64,000 nt of DNA from NCBI GenBank assembly GCA_015143295.1, contig JABCRI010000923.1, positions 1 through 64,000 of the forward strand, read 5' to 3'. Shown here piece by piece: positions 25,282-38,486 of the stretch; the first letter of the stretch is position 1; every line of letters begins with the position of its first letter. A program made the position numbers and the translations under genes. The notes under the pieces are model-generated. The model saw nothing but the letters and a program-made list of their open reading frames with translations. It searched no databases and was not told the DNA's origin. The DNA is from Tetracentron sinense (taxonomy: Eukaryota; Streptophyta; Magnoliopsida; Trochodendrales; Trochodendraceae).

Positions 25282-25834
25282 TAGGGGTGTCAATGAGCCG
25301 AGCCAGCTTGGCTCGACTCGAAATAAACCGAGCTTGAGCTTTTACTTTGGGCTCGTTGAGCCGAGTCGAGCCCTACAAGTGAGCTCAAAAAATAAACGAG
25401 CCGAGCCTGAACAATAGGTGGCTCAGCTCAGCTCAGCTCTGCTCGGCTCGATTAATTTTATAATAATACCCTTTAAAAATTAAATTTATATTATATATTT
25501 AGTATACCTTTTGTTTGGTAAAATATATTTAATATACATTAACATAATTATTTCCGTTTAAGTTTTAACTCAAGCTTTTTTCATGTGAGTCACATGGCAT
25601 CCCAAAAAAAAAAATGCCCAATTAATTTTTTTTTTATTGAACTTAGTGTTGATCAATGTATTTTTTTTTTAAAATTATCGAGCCGAGTCGAGCTCGAGCT
25701 CAACAATTTGTAGACGAGCCGAGCCTGAGCCTCTGTAAAATTCCAACGAGTCGAGCCGAGCTTGAGCCTCTGTAAAATTCCAACAAGCCGAGCTCGAGCA
25801 ATGCCCAGCTCAGCTCGGCTCGTTGACACCCCTA
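25282..25834. mobile_element. hAT-type non-autonomous element (553 bp)
   Basis: Perfect 11 bp terminal inverted repeats TAGGGGTGTCA / TGACACCCCTA with an exact 8 bp target duplication AGCATCAC (25274-25281 and 25835-25842), the hAT hallmark. Subterminal regions are packed with GAGCCGAGC and GCTCGGCTC motifs that can fold back. No transposase. The target sequence GGAAGCATCACCATAT matches PDR exon 17 (GNITIS), so it inserted into copy C beside the LINE end. Same family as 54763-55314. Confidence 0.92.
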
Positions 25835-26870
25835 AGCATCACCATATTCGGGAACCCGAAGAAGCAGGAAACGTTTGCTCACATACCAGGATACTGTGAG
25901 CAGAATGACATCCACTCTCCTCATGTTACGGTCTATGAGTCCCTTCTCTATTTTGCTTGGCTTCAGTTACCTCTAGATGTCGATTCTGCAACAAGAAAGG
26001 TTGATGTCTTTGAGATCTTTATTTCTGTATTGTGCTCTTTTTGGGTCTTCTTGAGTGATTTCTAACCGGTAAAGCTAACTAATGGTTGAAAATGTTCATT
26101 GAGGAGGTCATGGAGCTTGTGGAGCTGACCTCATTGAGGGAAGCACTCGTCGGAATGCCTGGTGTGAATGGTCTATCAACTAAGCAGCGCAAGAGGCTAA
26201 CCATTCCGATCGAGCTAGTTGCAACCCTTCTATAATATTCATGGATGAACCAACCTCTAGGCTCGATGCCAGGGCAGCAGCAATTGTGATGAGAACAGTG
26301 AGAAACACTGTGGACACAGGAAGAACAGTGGTTTGCACCATTCACCAGCCAAGCATCGACATATTTGATGCCTTCGATGAAGTGAGAAATTTTAAAAATC
26401 AAGGAACTAGCATCCTTTTATGGGTTCTATTTTATGTATATGTGATATTGAAGTTTCAACATGGGATTACAGTTATTTCTCATGAAGTGAGGAGGACAGG
26501 AAATATATGTGGGTCTATTGGGCCGGCATTCTTGCCATTTGATCAAGTACTTCGAGGTGAGGCTAATGCACAGTCAAATGCAACAATTAGGGAATTTTTC
26601 ACTTCAAGATTCTCAATTCATACAACATAATTACCGACACATGAGTTTTTTTTTTCAAGGGAATCCAAGGAGTCGGTAAAATAAAAGATGGTTATAATCG
26701 GGCAACATGGATGTTAGAAGTAACCACAGCAACACAAGAAGGAGCTCTGGGGTTAACTTCACTGATGTATACAATAACTCAGACCTCTACAGGTGGCTTC
26801 AGTCATAGACTTACTATCTGATGTGCCTGAAATGCCACTAAATTTGTTCTTGTAGCTTTTGTGGTGAATG

Positions 26871-27944
26871 TATAACGACCCCAAATCCTACCTTGACCAA
26901 AATAGAACTTTGGACCCGTTACATTTCTTAAAGTTGCTTAAATCTCATGACATCCAAGGTATACAACACGAGTCTCCAAAAATGAGAAAAATAAAATTTT
27001 GATATATAAACTCGACCTGTTTAAGTCTAAGGTCAATATAGACATAACCCACCGTAAACAAAATAGTCTGATACACAACTATAAAGAAGTTTGATAAGCA
27101 ACATCATTTAAGAGACTATTACAAAACCCCTCACAACTCAAAAGTAAAAGCCTATAGATAAGGCCACCTTCCCGATTCTCGCTCTCCCTCAACCAGAGGA
27201 TCGCCTTCCTCCTTTACGTCATAAGCCTCCTCCACCCAAGGCTCACCTACAAATTTGGGCTCCACACCTGCCAAGACAAGAGTCTGACTGAGTACAAAAG
27301 CACTCGGTATATATAAAATGCAACCAACAACATAATATACTTACACTTAATTAGAACCATAACCAATATCATAATAACATAATCAGAGTGCGGAAGAACA
27401 TGTGCTCATATACATCATATCATCACCTTGACTCGTGTACTTGTGAGAACCTTAGACTTAGGAGACAACATACTTATAAGATGTTTATGTTTATGAGACC
27501 ACGTGCTTGTGAGATGCTTATGCTTATGCACTTATTCAGAACATACACTTATTCAGATCCCTCATTGGGCTTATTCAGTCTATCAGGCGTATGCAATGCT
27601 TATGCTTACGAGTTATTGAGCAGCTTATTCAGAATATGCACTTATTCAGATCCCTCATTAGGCTTATTTAGTCTGTCAGGTGTATGCAATGCTTATGCTT
27701 GTAATCCACATGTGTGACTTGTGAAACTCTTACCTTAACATACACGTAAATTTGTGCATAAGTGTCACAATTAACATTCGAGTTGGTAATCGCTTAGATT
27801 CCGATCTCCTACCATGAAAACTCCATTATACTATCCCATGCCATATAGTTAGAGAATTCTAGGTTTGAAAGATTTTCCTCTAAGTTCTTACATTTCCGAA
27901 TATCAATTACGATGCAAGTAATTAGGCATAACTTAACAACAATC

Positions 27945-27990
<46 letters not shown>

Positions 27991-29259
27991 TATCATGATT
28001 TTTAGCATAATTCATAATCAATTTCCAATAATTCCAGTGTCATATTAGTATTTACCATCTCAAGCATTTCAACAAACACCTTGGGTACATAATTTATAAA
28101 TACATTGCCCTTTCCCATTTCCAACATTTCACTATACCATAATGCATCCATACAACCCAAATACCATCCACATCTATACATTCATCTCATCCTCTAACAT
28201 TTCATCCATATTATTAAACCACATTTCCATCTATAATAGCTTAATTCATACAATATTGGGGGAAAACATATCTAATCTCTATTTCTATCATACTAATATT
28301 CACAAAACATCATAATAGGGTTGATTTTGATAGTATATCGACCTTAGAGATCCTTCCCTTGGATCCAAATTGCTCAAGAAGGCTTTGGGAAAGATCTCCA
28401 AGCTTTCCTTGCAATCCTCAAGCAATCTTCTTCATCTCCAAGCAATTTCTTCATTAAAATCCTAGGTTTTCTCATCTTCTTTGCCAAATTCGGTTAGAAA
28501 TGGTTGGGATACTCTAAAACCTCGAAATACGACCCTTATTTATAGTTCCAAGAGTTAAAAACCCTAAAATCCACGATTTGGGGACTTTTTAAAACCAAAA
28601 TCGCGTGCATTAATCGATCGGGAGTTCAGTTCCGATCGATCGAACTTAACTGGGCACTTTCGGATTCAGACCGATCGATCACCGATCGATCGGTCTACCT
28701 GGGCCGATCGATCGGGCCTTAACAAAAAAAAACTAGAAATTTTCACCCAAATCCACTCTAGTAATTGGCCCATAACTTTTGACTCGGTTATCAAAATTGA
28801 AAATTTCAAGATGCATTGGAATCATTATTTGTAGGAAAACAATTTTCTATCTAATGGACAAATCCTAATTCTGAGTTTTTAATTATCTAAATGGGCTCTA
28901 AAGCTGACTGATCTGTGATGGATTACAACAGACCAGAATTTCAGCAGACCCGACTTCAGAAATCCAACATTTAACTTAACCTCGACTCAAAATCTGGAAA
29001 AAGATAAACATGAACCTCAAAGAGGGTTTACATACCTTTCTAATTGTTCAAGAATCATTTGATTCCGATCATCGGTGACAAAACTAGAGTTCCTCAAAGT
29101 TGAGGGTATGTTAGGGCATCCCTCTTCTTTACAACTTTGATTATGCCTTGAACACACCACACCATTTAGATATAATTACATAAGCATTAAAACATCACAA
29201 AAACTATTATACTCATATTACTTACATTAAAGGAATAAAAGAAGATTCAGGTCTCTACA
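26871..29259 (+). mobile_element. Ty3/Gypsy solo LTR (2.4 kb) in the intron before exon 21 of copy C
   Basis: Starts TATAACGACCCC and ends GGTCTCTACA, matching the LTR at 19613-22024 in reverse. Target duplication GAATG / GAATA flanks it (26866-26870 and 29260-29264), and PDR sequence is continuous across the pair. Contains CGATCGATCGG clusters (about 28610-28710). No internal region remains. Confidence 0.85.
27948..27992. repeat. AT microsatellite
   Basis: Run of about 20 AT dinucleotides with one interruption, inside the Gypsy solo LTR. Confidence 0.9.
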
Positions 29260-29922
29260 GAATATTTCTGGAGAAACAAAGCTCTGATCAGTGAACTAAG
29301 TACACCTCCACCTAGTTCAAAAGACATCTACTTCCCTACTTAGTACTCTCAGTCTTTCTTCACCCAATCCATTGCTTGCCTATGGAAACAGCATTGGTCA
29401 TACTGGCGCAACCCACCATACACTGCAGTGAGATTTCTCTTCACTACTTTCATAGCCTTGATGTTTGGGACAATGTTCTGGGACCTTGGCTCCAAAAGGT
29501 AAGTTACAGCAGGAAAATGTAGAGGAGTTCAAAGCTTACATTCATTTCCCCTTTAGAATCATTTTAATTTTATTTTGATGTTTGAAATTCTAGGGAAAGG
29601 CAACAGGATCTGTTAAACGCAATGGGTTCTATGTATGCTGTTGTTATCTTCCTTGGGATACAAAAGGCCTCATTTGTGCAACAAGTTATGGCCATTGAAC
29701 GAACAATCTTTTATAGAGAAAGAGCCGCCGGGATGTATTCGGCCTTGCCGTATGCCTTTGGACAGGTAACCAGTTTTCTTGTTCTACGAAATTCATTAAA
29801 TATATTTTTCTAGTTTTCAGAGAAGAAAGTAGTCTATTTCTTGTTATGTTTCTCACTGAAACTCCTTTTTGTTGTAGGTTATGATTGAGATTCCGTATGT
29901 CTTCGTGCAGGCTCTAGTATAT

Positions 29923-32759
29923 TGTTGGGGAAATCACAGAACCAGACGGAAAAAAATAAACCAAAAACACACACACAAGTGAACACAAGAAATATATGTG
30001 GTTTGGCAACAATTTGCCTACGTCCACGGGTCAAGATCCAATCACTTCTTTATTCATAGAAACCTTGAGGAACCAATACAAAAGCACCCAACTCACCTTC
30101 CCTATGAAAACTTAAAAAAGAATCTCTATCTATCATCCCTTAAACATTTCTCAAGCCCTAGTATGCTTTAACTCTTTCTATTATCTCTCACTCCCAATGT
30201 TATTTTATTCCTATGATCTTCAAGATACAAACCCTAGACCCATAATCCCCTATTTATAGGGCTCAATTCGGAGTCCTAGATAATTAGAAAGTCCTCCAAT
30301 CAAAATAGGAGTTCCCCAAAAGCAAAATAGCTCTAAAATAGCAATAATCGGACTAATCCCGCTTTGGCCAATCGGTCAGCGCACACTAGTCGATCGATCA
30401 ACACTTCAAGCACAAGCCTCATCGTGCCTCCAATCGATCGGCCCTCCTTGATGGTTCGGAAACGAGCCAACTTCTACAGATCTCCACCTTGGCGAGAATT
30501 TCGCAACACCACCACGAACCAAGAGAACCAATTTGTTAATTACCAAGTAAACCTCCAGGATAGGACACCGCCTCACCCACATCCGGGAAGCTCCTCCACC
30601 TCAAACCAAAATCTCTCTCAAAGTTTTGTCACCCCATTTGCAAATACCACAAACAATCCTTTTGACTTTGCCCGCCTCTGCACCATCTGCGAAAGAGACC
30701 CACCAGCTCTACACACCCTCGAAGGAAAGCGCTCCACCAGATTTGATAAAACATGGTCAAAACACATGTGTAGCCTGAAACTCATCCTTCATTCTAGAAG
30801 AACCCCGGACGAGGACATAGACCCGTCCTCTTCGTCAAAGGCACATCATCGTCATCTCCATCTTTACGAAAACCTACCGGAATAATCATATCTGCATCGA
30901 TTGTACAAAAGACTTAAGGTGAGCTTTCTACCCTTTACACAATATCAGGTTTTCGTTTTCCTGCAGACCTTATAGTAGTTTCACCTACCAACGTATTCCC
31001 TTCCAAGAGATATAAACCACCACACTTCTTCCCCTTCATCAAAATCAAGTATCACTGTTTTCCCCGCTTTATTTTGATAACTCCACCTACAACTATGTAG
31101 CAACAGCCCTTGGAGTCTAATTGCCCGAGAGATATTAAATTATTTTGCAACTTAGGGACACAAGCTACTATTCCCAAAGTCTGAATAGCTCCATTAAACA
31201 TTCTTATTTTTACATTACCAAACCCCGTGTTTTCACATTCAGATCCATCACACAGGAACACTTTTTTCGTCCCCTTTTGGAATGTATCAAAAAATTTCAT
31301 ATTTGAGCAAATATGACATGAAGCCCCCACTAAAATTCACTCACCAGAATAATTGTCCATACCTTTGGAGACTGTGAAAGCATCTCCACTGTATTCTTCA
31401 CTATTTGTTGCTATTGCTGCCGAAGAATTCCTCTTCACCTCAACACTCATCGGACACTCCCTTTTGAAGTGTTCTAATTCTTTGCAATGATAGCACTGGA
31501 CCCCGCCTTTTTCCTTGGATTTGGATCTGCCCATGTCTTTTCCAAATCCTCACTCCAAGTCCCTTTCTTCCTCTCCGAGCAACCATGGCATAATTATTCC
31601 CATCATTCGATGACTTCCGCCTAATCTCATAAAAGAGTAGCGCCGCTGTGACATCCTCCATTAGCAATGTCTCCTTGTCATACATGATGGTTGTCACCAA
31701 GTGATCATATGAGTCAGGAAGTGATGTAAGAAGTCTCATGGACTGGTCTTCTTCATCCACCTTGACATTAAGTTTCTGCAATTGATTCAAGATCTGCTTG
31801 AACACATTAATGTGCTACATGAGATCTGCACCCTCCGTCATCTTTGAGATATTGAACTCCTTTTTCAAGTATAACCTGTTGGTAAGGCTCTTTCCGATGT
31901 AGAGCGTTTCCAACATCTTCTAAAGATCCGGTGCCGATTCCTCATCCATAACGTTATGCATCACGTTATCTGCAACACAGAGGCGTATTATGCTGACTAC
32001 CCTCGCCTCCATGTCTTCCCAATCTGCATCAAGCATCTTTTCTGGTTTACTGGACTTCCCCTTCAACGCCCTTGCGAGACCCTGTTGAATTAGGATATCT
32101 TTTACCACATATTGAAACTCCATTTTCCGTCAAACTTCTCAAGTAAAAATTGCCTAAAATTTTTCAAAGTCATTGAAAAATAATTAATCCGAAGCTCTGA
32201 TACCAATTTATTGGGAAAATCATAGAATTAGACGGAAAAGAATAAACCAAAAACACACACACAAGAGATATACATGGTTCGGCAACAACCTGCCTACGTC
32301 CACGGGTCAAGATTCGATCACTTCTTTATTTACAGAAACCTTGAAGAACCAGTACAAAAGCACTCAACTCACATTCTCTATAAAAACCCAAAGAAGAATC
32401 TCTATCTATCCTCCCTAAAATCTTTCCCAAGCTCTAGTATGCTTTAACCCTTTTATTATCTCCCACTCCCAATGCTATTGCATTCCTATGATCTTCAAGA
32501 TACAAACCCTAGACTCATAATCCCCTATTTATAGGGCTAAATTCGGAATCCTAGTCAATTAGAAAGTCCCCCAATCAGAGTAGGAGTTCCCCAAAAACAA
32601 AATAGCTCTGAAATAGCAATAATCGGACTAATCCCGCTTTGACCAATCGATCGGCGCACTCTGGCCGATCAATCGGCACTCCAAGCATAAGCCTTGTCAC
32701 ACCACGGATTGGATCGATCGGCCCTCCTTGATGAGTTCAGAAACGAGCCAACTTTTACA
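29923..32759 (-). mobile_element. Copia LTR retrotransposon with gag only, in exon 23 of copy C
   Basis: LTRs 29923-30478 and 32209-32759. Five-base target duplication TATAT (29918-29922, 32760-32764). An exact 12-base initiator-Met primer-binding site (TGGTATCAGAGC on the minus strand) lies at 32194-32205, and a polypurine tract CCAAGGTGGAGAT adjoins the left LTR. A gag-like region of UBN2/Copia type with a CCHC zinc knuckle spans about 31340-32120, followed by a short stretch resembling the start of the protease region (about 31050-31330). No integrase, reverse transcriptase or RNase H is seen, so it is a broken, non-autonomous fossil. The LTRs differ by roughly 10% by eye, which is older than the LARD at 14153. 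Confidence 0.9.
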
Positions 32760-32894
32760 TATATGGTGTCATAGTATATGCCATGATTGGATTTGAATGG
32801 ACGGTTGTTAAGTTCTGTTGGTATCTATTCTTCATGTACTTCACCTTGTTATACTACACCCCTTCTACAGTATGATGTCGGTGGCTGTGACTCC

Positions 32895-35206
32895 TGTGAG
32901 CATGGGATCTTCCTACCCACTTTCACAATTATATGTTTTGACTTGAGTCGCCACCTATTCATTCTTAGGGATAGGTCCTGAGTATTTGTTTGTTTGGATA
33001 AGGCAAATGGTCTAATCAGAGTTAGGGTAAGTGGTTCGATTAAGCCCTGAGGAAGGTGTTAGGCACCCCAAGACCCCCGTTTTATAACGGTTACCTACTC
33101 CCTAAACTTAAGCCAATTATAATCTCAAAGTTTAATTAGAATGTCCAAAGTTTTAAGTGAGTGTTAATCCAAGAAAAATAGAAAGCTAGATGGCTAGGGT
33201 CGAACCCGAGTTGGGTTGCCTACGTACTCACATGGTGAGATCAGACCGAGCGTAGTTCTGGCACATGAGCCCGTGCCGAGGCTAGGGGGGAGTGTGTGTG
33301 TGCATAGGATGGTCAAAGGGTCTAGCCTAGAAGGCTATGGTTTAGTTGACCGGGGAGGTCAAGTGCACAATTGTTAAGTCTAACCGCGGTTAGAGGGTAT
33401 TTATCCATGGTTAGATGAGCTAACCAAAGCTAAGGAGGTCCTACAAGTCTCTTTTTGGTCTTTTTGTATTTTTTATATTTTTTGAGATTTTTGGGGATAT
33501 TTGAATGTTTTTTATATTTTGGTTATATTTGAATGTTTTTGGTGTTTTGAGATTTTATCATGTTTTTGGTATTTTGAGATTTTATCATGTTTTTGAATTT
33601 TCATATAGGTAAGGTTTTGACAAACTTAACTAAAGTCAAATTTAGTCCAAGAGTTTGGCTAAAAGATTATAGTTTAAGACATAAAGAGGGATGTGCCTTA
33701 TGAATAGTAAATAGTCTATTGCCAACACCTATTTTGTTGAATTGGTGTTGATAATAGATCAAATATCATTGTCTTTGGTATGAGACATTTTTAAGAATGT
33801 CCTCTTTAAGTCCTTAAACCATCACCTACCCATTCAACATAGAACATGAAGGAAAAATAAAGAAATGAAAGAAAATGAAAACTCATCCTCTCCCTTTTAA
33901 GGTGGTTCATTTACACCATTATTAATGATGTAATGTTGCTCTAAAGAATGTTAGGGAGGGGATGAGCTTTCACAAAAAATTAGAAAGAGGACTAGAATCT
34001 CAAAATGAAACAAAATGAAAAAGAGAGGTATAGCTTTAGCCTCCACTCTCTATGGGCCTACCCATATCCACACTTGTGGGTACATAAAAAAGAAGAAAAT
34101 ATGTACATGGAAAGGAAAAGAAAAAAGGAGCATCTCCTTGCCTTTGATATGGGGTCCCTCTACACCATTAGATTGGTGTAGAGAGGCCCAACTATGCTTG
34201 AGAAATGAGAGATCAAGAAAAGAGAACCAAATAAAAAAAAAGATAAAAAAGAAGAGAAAATGAAAGAAGGAGTGCCTACTTCTCCAAGAATTCTCCTTCA
34301 ATGCTCCAAGGGGTAGGGTTTTAGAATCCACAAAGGAAGAGAGTTAGTGAAGAACTCTAAGCTTTTAGTCTTAGAATTCTTTCCAAACTCTAAACCTTAG
34401 TTTCTTCTCCCTTCTTCAAACTCAAGAGAAACACAAGTGGGTGAGAACCTTCTAGGGGTCTTGAGGGATGGATCTAAGGGATTAAGGGATTGGTATTTAT
34501 AGGAAAACTAAGAGGTTGGGTTGTGTCTTTTACATGGGGGATAAAAGGAGCTAGTGGATAAAGACTTGAGTGTTGTAAGGTGAGTTGATAGATTGAGTGT
34601 TGTAAGGAGTGTAAGAGAGTTGGTGGGTTGAGTGAACTATGGGTTATATGGGTATGGGTTGTAGGATATAGGGTGTAAGAGAGGTGTAAGAGAGTTGGTG
34701 GGTTGAGTGAACTATGAGTTATATAGGTATGGGTTGATGTAAGAGAGGTGTAAGAGAGTTGGTGGGTTGAGTGAACTATGGGTTATATGGGTATGGGTTG
34801 TAGGATATAGGGTAGGTGGATATGGATATGTGGATTAGGTCTTATGGATCATGGGTTATTAGTAGATGGGTCATGGGTTATGATTATTGGACTTTGACTA
34901 TGACATTTGAGCTTGGGCTATGGAAATAGGCTTTGGCTTAGGCAATTGGGTGATTGAGTATTTGGGCTTGACTATTTGGGTTGGGTAATAAAATTAGGTA
35001 ATTGGGTTTGATTGAGTTGTCTAGGTATAAGTTTGGTCAAATGGGCTTGGGCCTTGGGTATACCTAGGGCTTACTAAGGTTAGGCTAGGGCTACCTAGGG
35101 TTCGGGTTTAGGACTACCTAGGGTTAAGCTTAGGGTTAACTAGGGTTTGGACCATAGCTAAATTAATTAACCACGGTTAAGGGGGTGTAAAAATAGGGTG
35201 CTGACA
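32895..35206 (-). mobile_element. Ty3/Gypsy solo LTR, Tat-like (2.3 kb), in copy C
   Basis: On the minus strand it begins TGTCAGCACCC and ends CATGCTCACA. Exact target duplication ACTCC at 32890-32894 and 35207-35211. PDR exon 23 coding sequence (VTPNQNI) is split by it. The same family begins at about 62546 in the opposite orientation. Contains the GAGTCGCCACCTA tract common in Tat/Ogre-type LTRs and a minisatellite at 34585-34815. Lineage assignment is from termini and tract resemblance. Confidence 0.8.
34585..34815. repeat. Minisatellite in the Tat-like LTR
   Basis: About three units of 75-100 bp sharing GTGTAAGAGAGTTGGTGGGT and 'gagtgaactatgggttatat'. A related, reverse-complemented tract is at about 63000-63130 in the second LTR of this family. 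Confidence 0.75.
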
Positions 35207-35974
35207 ACTCCCAACCAAAACATCACTACCATAGTTTCTTCCACATTTTATGGAATTTGGAACGTCTTCTCAAGATTTGTAAGCCCACGAACAGTAAGAT
35301 CCGACAATCCCACGATCCCACCATTATTTACATGTTGGGTTTCTTTAGAAAGTAGTGTATTCTAATGACTTTAGGTTTTTCTTTGGGTTAATTACAGAGG
35401 ATGCCTGTGTGGTGGAGATGGTACTACTGGGCCTGCCCTGTTGCTTGGACCTTGTATGGATTGGTTGTGTCACAGTTTAGAGATATACAGGACAAGTTTC
35501 TTGACACAAATGTCACGGTGGAAGATTTTCTGAGTTATTTTGGTTGTAGACATGACTTCCTAGGAGTGGTTTCTGCTGTGATCGTTGGGTTTACTGTGAT
35601 CTTTGCATTTTTCTTTGCCTTTACAATAAGGGCATTTAACTTCCAGAAGAGATAAAGAAGATTTTGCAGAGTAATACAAAAAGTAAATCAGTTCTAAAGT
35701 CAGTGATTAGTTCTACTCCCTAGTGCATTAGGAACCATTTGTAAGTTTCGTTTTTTAGTCTTAAAATTTATAAATTGTTTTAGTGTATTCTATATTCAAG
35801 GGGAAAGGATGAATGTCACGCAACATGGTGTACAAGTTGTTTTAGACTTTCTATGTGAAGAACAGGGTTATTTCAAACAACTGAACATCTTCAAGTTCAT
35901 GTAACGTGATTTTAGTTATAGGAACTGAAACCAAAGATAATAAACTTACAAATTTCAAGCACCTCTGTTATATT

Positions 35975-36954
35975 TGTTGGGAAAAATCTAGGTTTTGGAA
36001 AATCTGGTTTTTTGGTCAACTTTAACCAAAATAAATGTGGGACCCACACGGGTTTTGAGGCGGGTCCAAGTGGATCTGTATTCTCCTCCACAAGGAGATT
36101 AACGTGGTACATTTATTTGTCCAAAACAGTTAAGTGGTGAATGAGAAATTGACTTCAAAGTTGGCCACTTGAACATGCGTTAATAGTTGAAGAATGGTAT
36201 AGAAGAATAATCCCACATCGAAAAATATAAAAATTAAATTGGGTTTATATACCATTGCCTTGGACTATAGAGTGGGCCCTTGGGGTACCCAAGTTTTGTG
36301 GATGAACACCTAGCCAAGGGTGGAACCAACCACACACACGCGCCGCCGCCCGCCCCGAATAGAACAGAGCCGAGCCATGCTGTCTTGTGCCCGTGTCCGA
36401 GTCCGGTCCGGCTGGTTGTCTTGTGGGCCTTAAGCCCAGTACCTATATTTATTTATTTTTATTGTTTGGACTAAAGTCTATTCAACATCAACTGTTAACC
36501 CAACAGATTTATTATCCAACCATCATGCGTGTTCGGATTTAAATGCAAACCCAAAAGACATGACTATTTTGAACAGTCTCCTCAGCATCTATTTAAAAGC
36601 ATCTCATCTGCATTGTTGAAGTACGAATTTTACTCTTCTGCTTCCTAGTTTCTTCATCCTTCTGCATACAGTCAGTCTGCATCAAGTGAGAGTCTTTTTC
36701 ACACTGCTAGTTCGTTGTGCCTCTGAGTTTTCCAGTGATAGTACCAGAGACGTGATTATTGTATCTTGAGAGACAAATTGCTACAGACCGTGACCACCAT
36801 AGCAGAACAATAATTGTCTTAAAGGCATTGAATCAAATTCAAGCCTCAATCAATAAAGTGTTTTATATCTTCTGTTCTTTAATTTTAATCTGCTTATTTA
36901 GTACTTTGCATGTTTTAATTATAACATAAAGATAGTTTACAAATATATCCAACA
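35975..36954. mobile_element. Solo LTR (980 bp) in the C-D spacer
   Basis: Begins TGTTGGGAAAA and ends TATATCCAACA, a TGTTGG...CCAACA terminal repeat. Flanking target duplication is ATATT (35970-35974) and ATAGT (36955-36959), one mismatch. The homologous A-B spacer has the unoccupied site at about 2475 ('tgttatagtttgcc'), so insertion came after the block duplication. No internal domain. The superfamily cannot be fixed from the LTR alone. Confidence 0.8.
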
Positions 36955-38486
36955 ATAGTTTGCCTTCAATATAATTATCTACTCTCTTTCTGGGCAATAT
37001 CATGATATGACCGAAGCATTTTGTATGAATCATGTATGAAACATTCTAAAGAAGATATGAAGGTTTGGTGGGGTGATCGTTGTTAGTTGTTGGAGCTGTA
37101 TTCATTAGAGGGATTCAACATTTAATATATTACTTCACGGTATGTCAGGTATTGGAACCATCAAATGGTTGCAAACCAAATCAAAGAAAAGAAAAGAAAT
37201 TTTGTGGCATGTGAGTCCTCGGATTAATGTCAAGGATTTCTTCTAGAAGTTCAAACCTCCAACATTCCTGCAAGAGAAGTACATGAACCTTCCTCCAAAT
37301 TTTATTTGGAGAGATTTAGAAGGCCAAATTACTGCTGTCAAAATAACCGGATACGGATCACTCAAAATTGGTCCGGATATATGGATGTTATACTATATAG
37401 TTGGATTCAATTGGACACTTGGGCTAAATTGGATAAGCTAAACTGAATATTATTGATAAACTTGAATGATTTACAGGGGTACAAAAAGGGGTTTAAATAG
37501 ATAATTCATGATTCCTAATATAAAAGGAAACCTCGTTTAAATCAAACTTACACCGTAAAGATTCTCCAAAGGAACATCTTCAAGTTCTTGTAATGTCATT
37601 TTAAGTATGGAACTGATACAGAAGATGATAAAACTAGAAACTTCAAGCAGCTCTGTCATAGTTTGCCTCCAATATAATTATCTGCTCTCTATCTTATATA
37701 TTTTCATGATATGTCCAAAGCATTTTGTGTGAAGCTTCTATGGGACTTTCTTATCAAGAAGATATTAGTGATTCAAGATTTAATTCTCGGTACGTTCGTG
37801 GGAACCATCAAATGGTTTCAATTCAAACCAAATGAAAGAACAGGAAAAAAAAACGTGTGGCTTGTGAGTCCTCTAAGATTGTGGGATTAATGTCAAAGAT
37901 TTCTTCTAGAAGTTCAAATCTCCAACACTCATGCAAAACTAGTACATGAACCTTCCTCTCATTTTATTTAGAGACTTGAAGGCCAAATTACTGCTGTTAA
38001 ACCCGAATTATCTTATACGGATCACTCAAAATTGGTCCGATCAGGATATATGGCATTAGCTATTTTACATCATGTTGTACTATATAGTTGGATCCAATCG
38101 GACAGGGGTCGGACTAGATCGGATCAAGCTTGATCTTGGACCAGACCCGGTAGGTTCAGAATTCGGATGCCTAACCCTTCCGAACTAGGTGGGATTGGAT
38201 TTTGTCTGCCCCGATGATGAAAACCATCTGATTCCCATCCCAGAGGTCAACATGTATCCCTTTTGACACCCATTAATTATGTTAAAGATTCACTAACCCT
38301 TAAGGTTCGTTTGTAGATTTAAAAAAAAACAATATTAATCATAAGTGTTAAAACTTGTTAATCAGAGTTAAAAGATAGTTGAGGGAGCCTTTTGTGAGTA
38401 GGCCGGTCCCGAACTTCAGTCGGTTTATACTTTAATGCAGGACTTTGTCTCCCAAAAAACAAGGCAGACAATGTTAGAAAAGAATT

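Larger units (their letters stand above)
25843..35655 (+). pseudogene. PDR/ABCG transporter 3' fragment (copy C, class alpha), split by retroelements
   Basis: Holds exons equivalent to B exon 17 (part) to 24: 25843-26000 ([20 protein letters not shown]), 26092-26382 (NBD2, with STKQ at the signature and [11 protein letters not shown] at Walker B), about 26474-26557, 26660-26793, 29273-29499, 29595-29766, about 29879-29917 continuing at 32765-32889 and 35207-35296, and 35398-35655 (open, ends FNFQKR and stop). The 5' half of the gene is absent, apart from a possible Walker A trace at 14071. A lost base in NBD2 near 26220 and the intervening insertions make it non-functional. The class alpha sequence (ERQQDLLNA) ties it to copy A. 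Confidence 0.9.

Noticed and set aside
27388-27717. Plus-strand ORF of 109 codons with repeated Met/Leu/Tyr phrases
   Set aside because: Arises from short GCTTATGCTTAT-like repeats inside the Gypsy solo LTR.
30364-30885. Plus-strand ORF of 173 codons
   Set aside because: It spans the left LTR and adjacent interior of the Copia element in antisense. The composition is that of LTR sequence and it has no domain.
34015-34331. Lys/Phe-rich ORFs on both strands
   Set aside because: Low-complexity A/G-rich stretch inside the Tat-like LTR. Not a gene.
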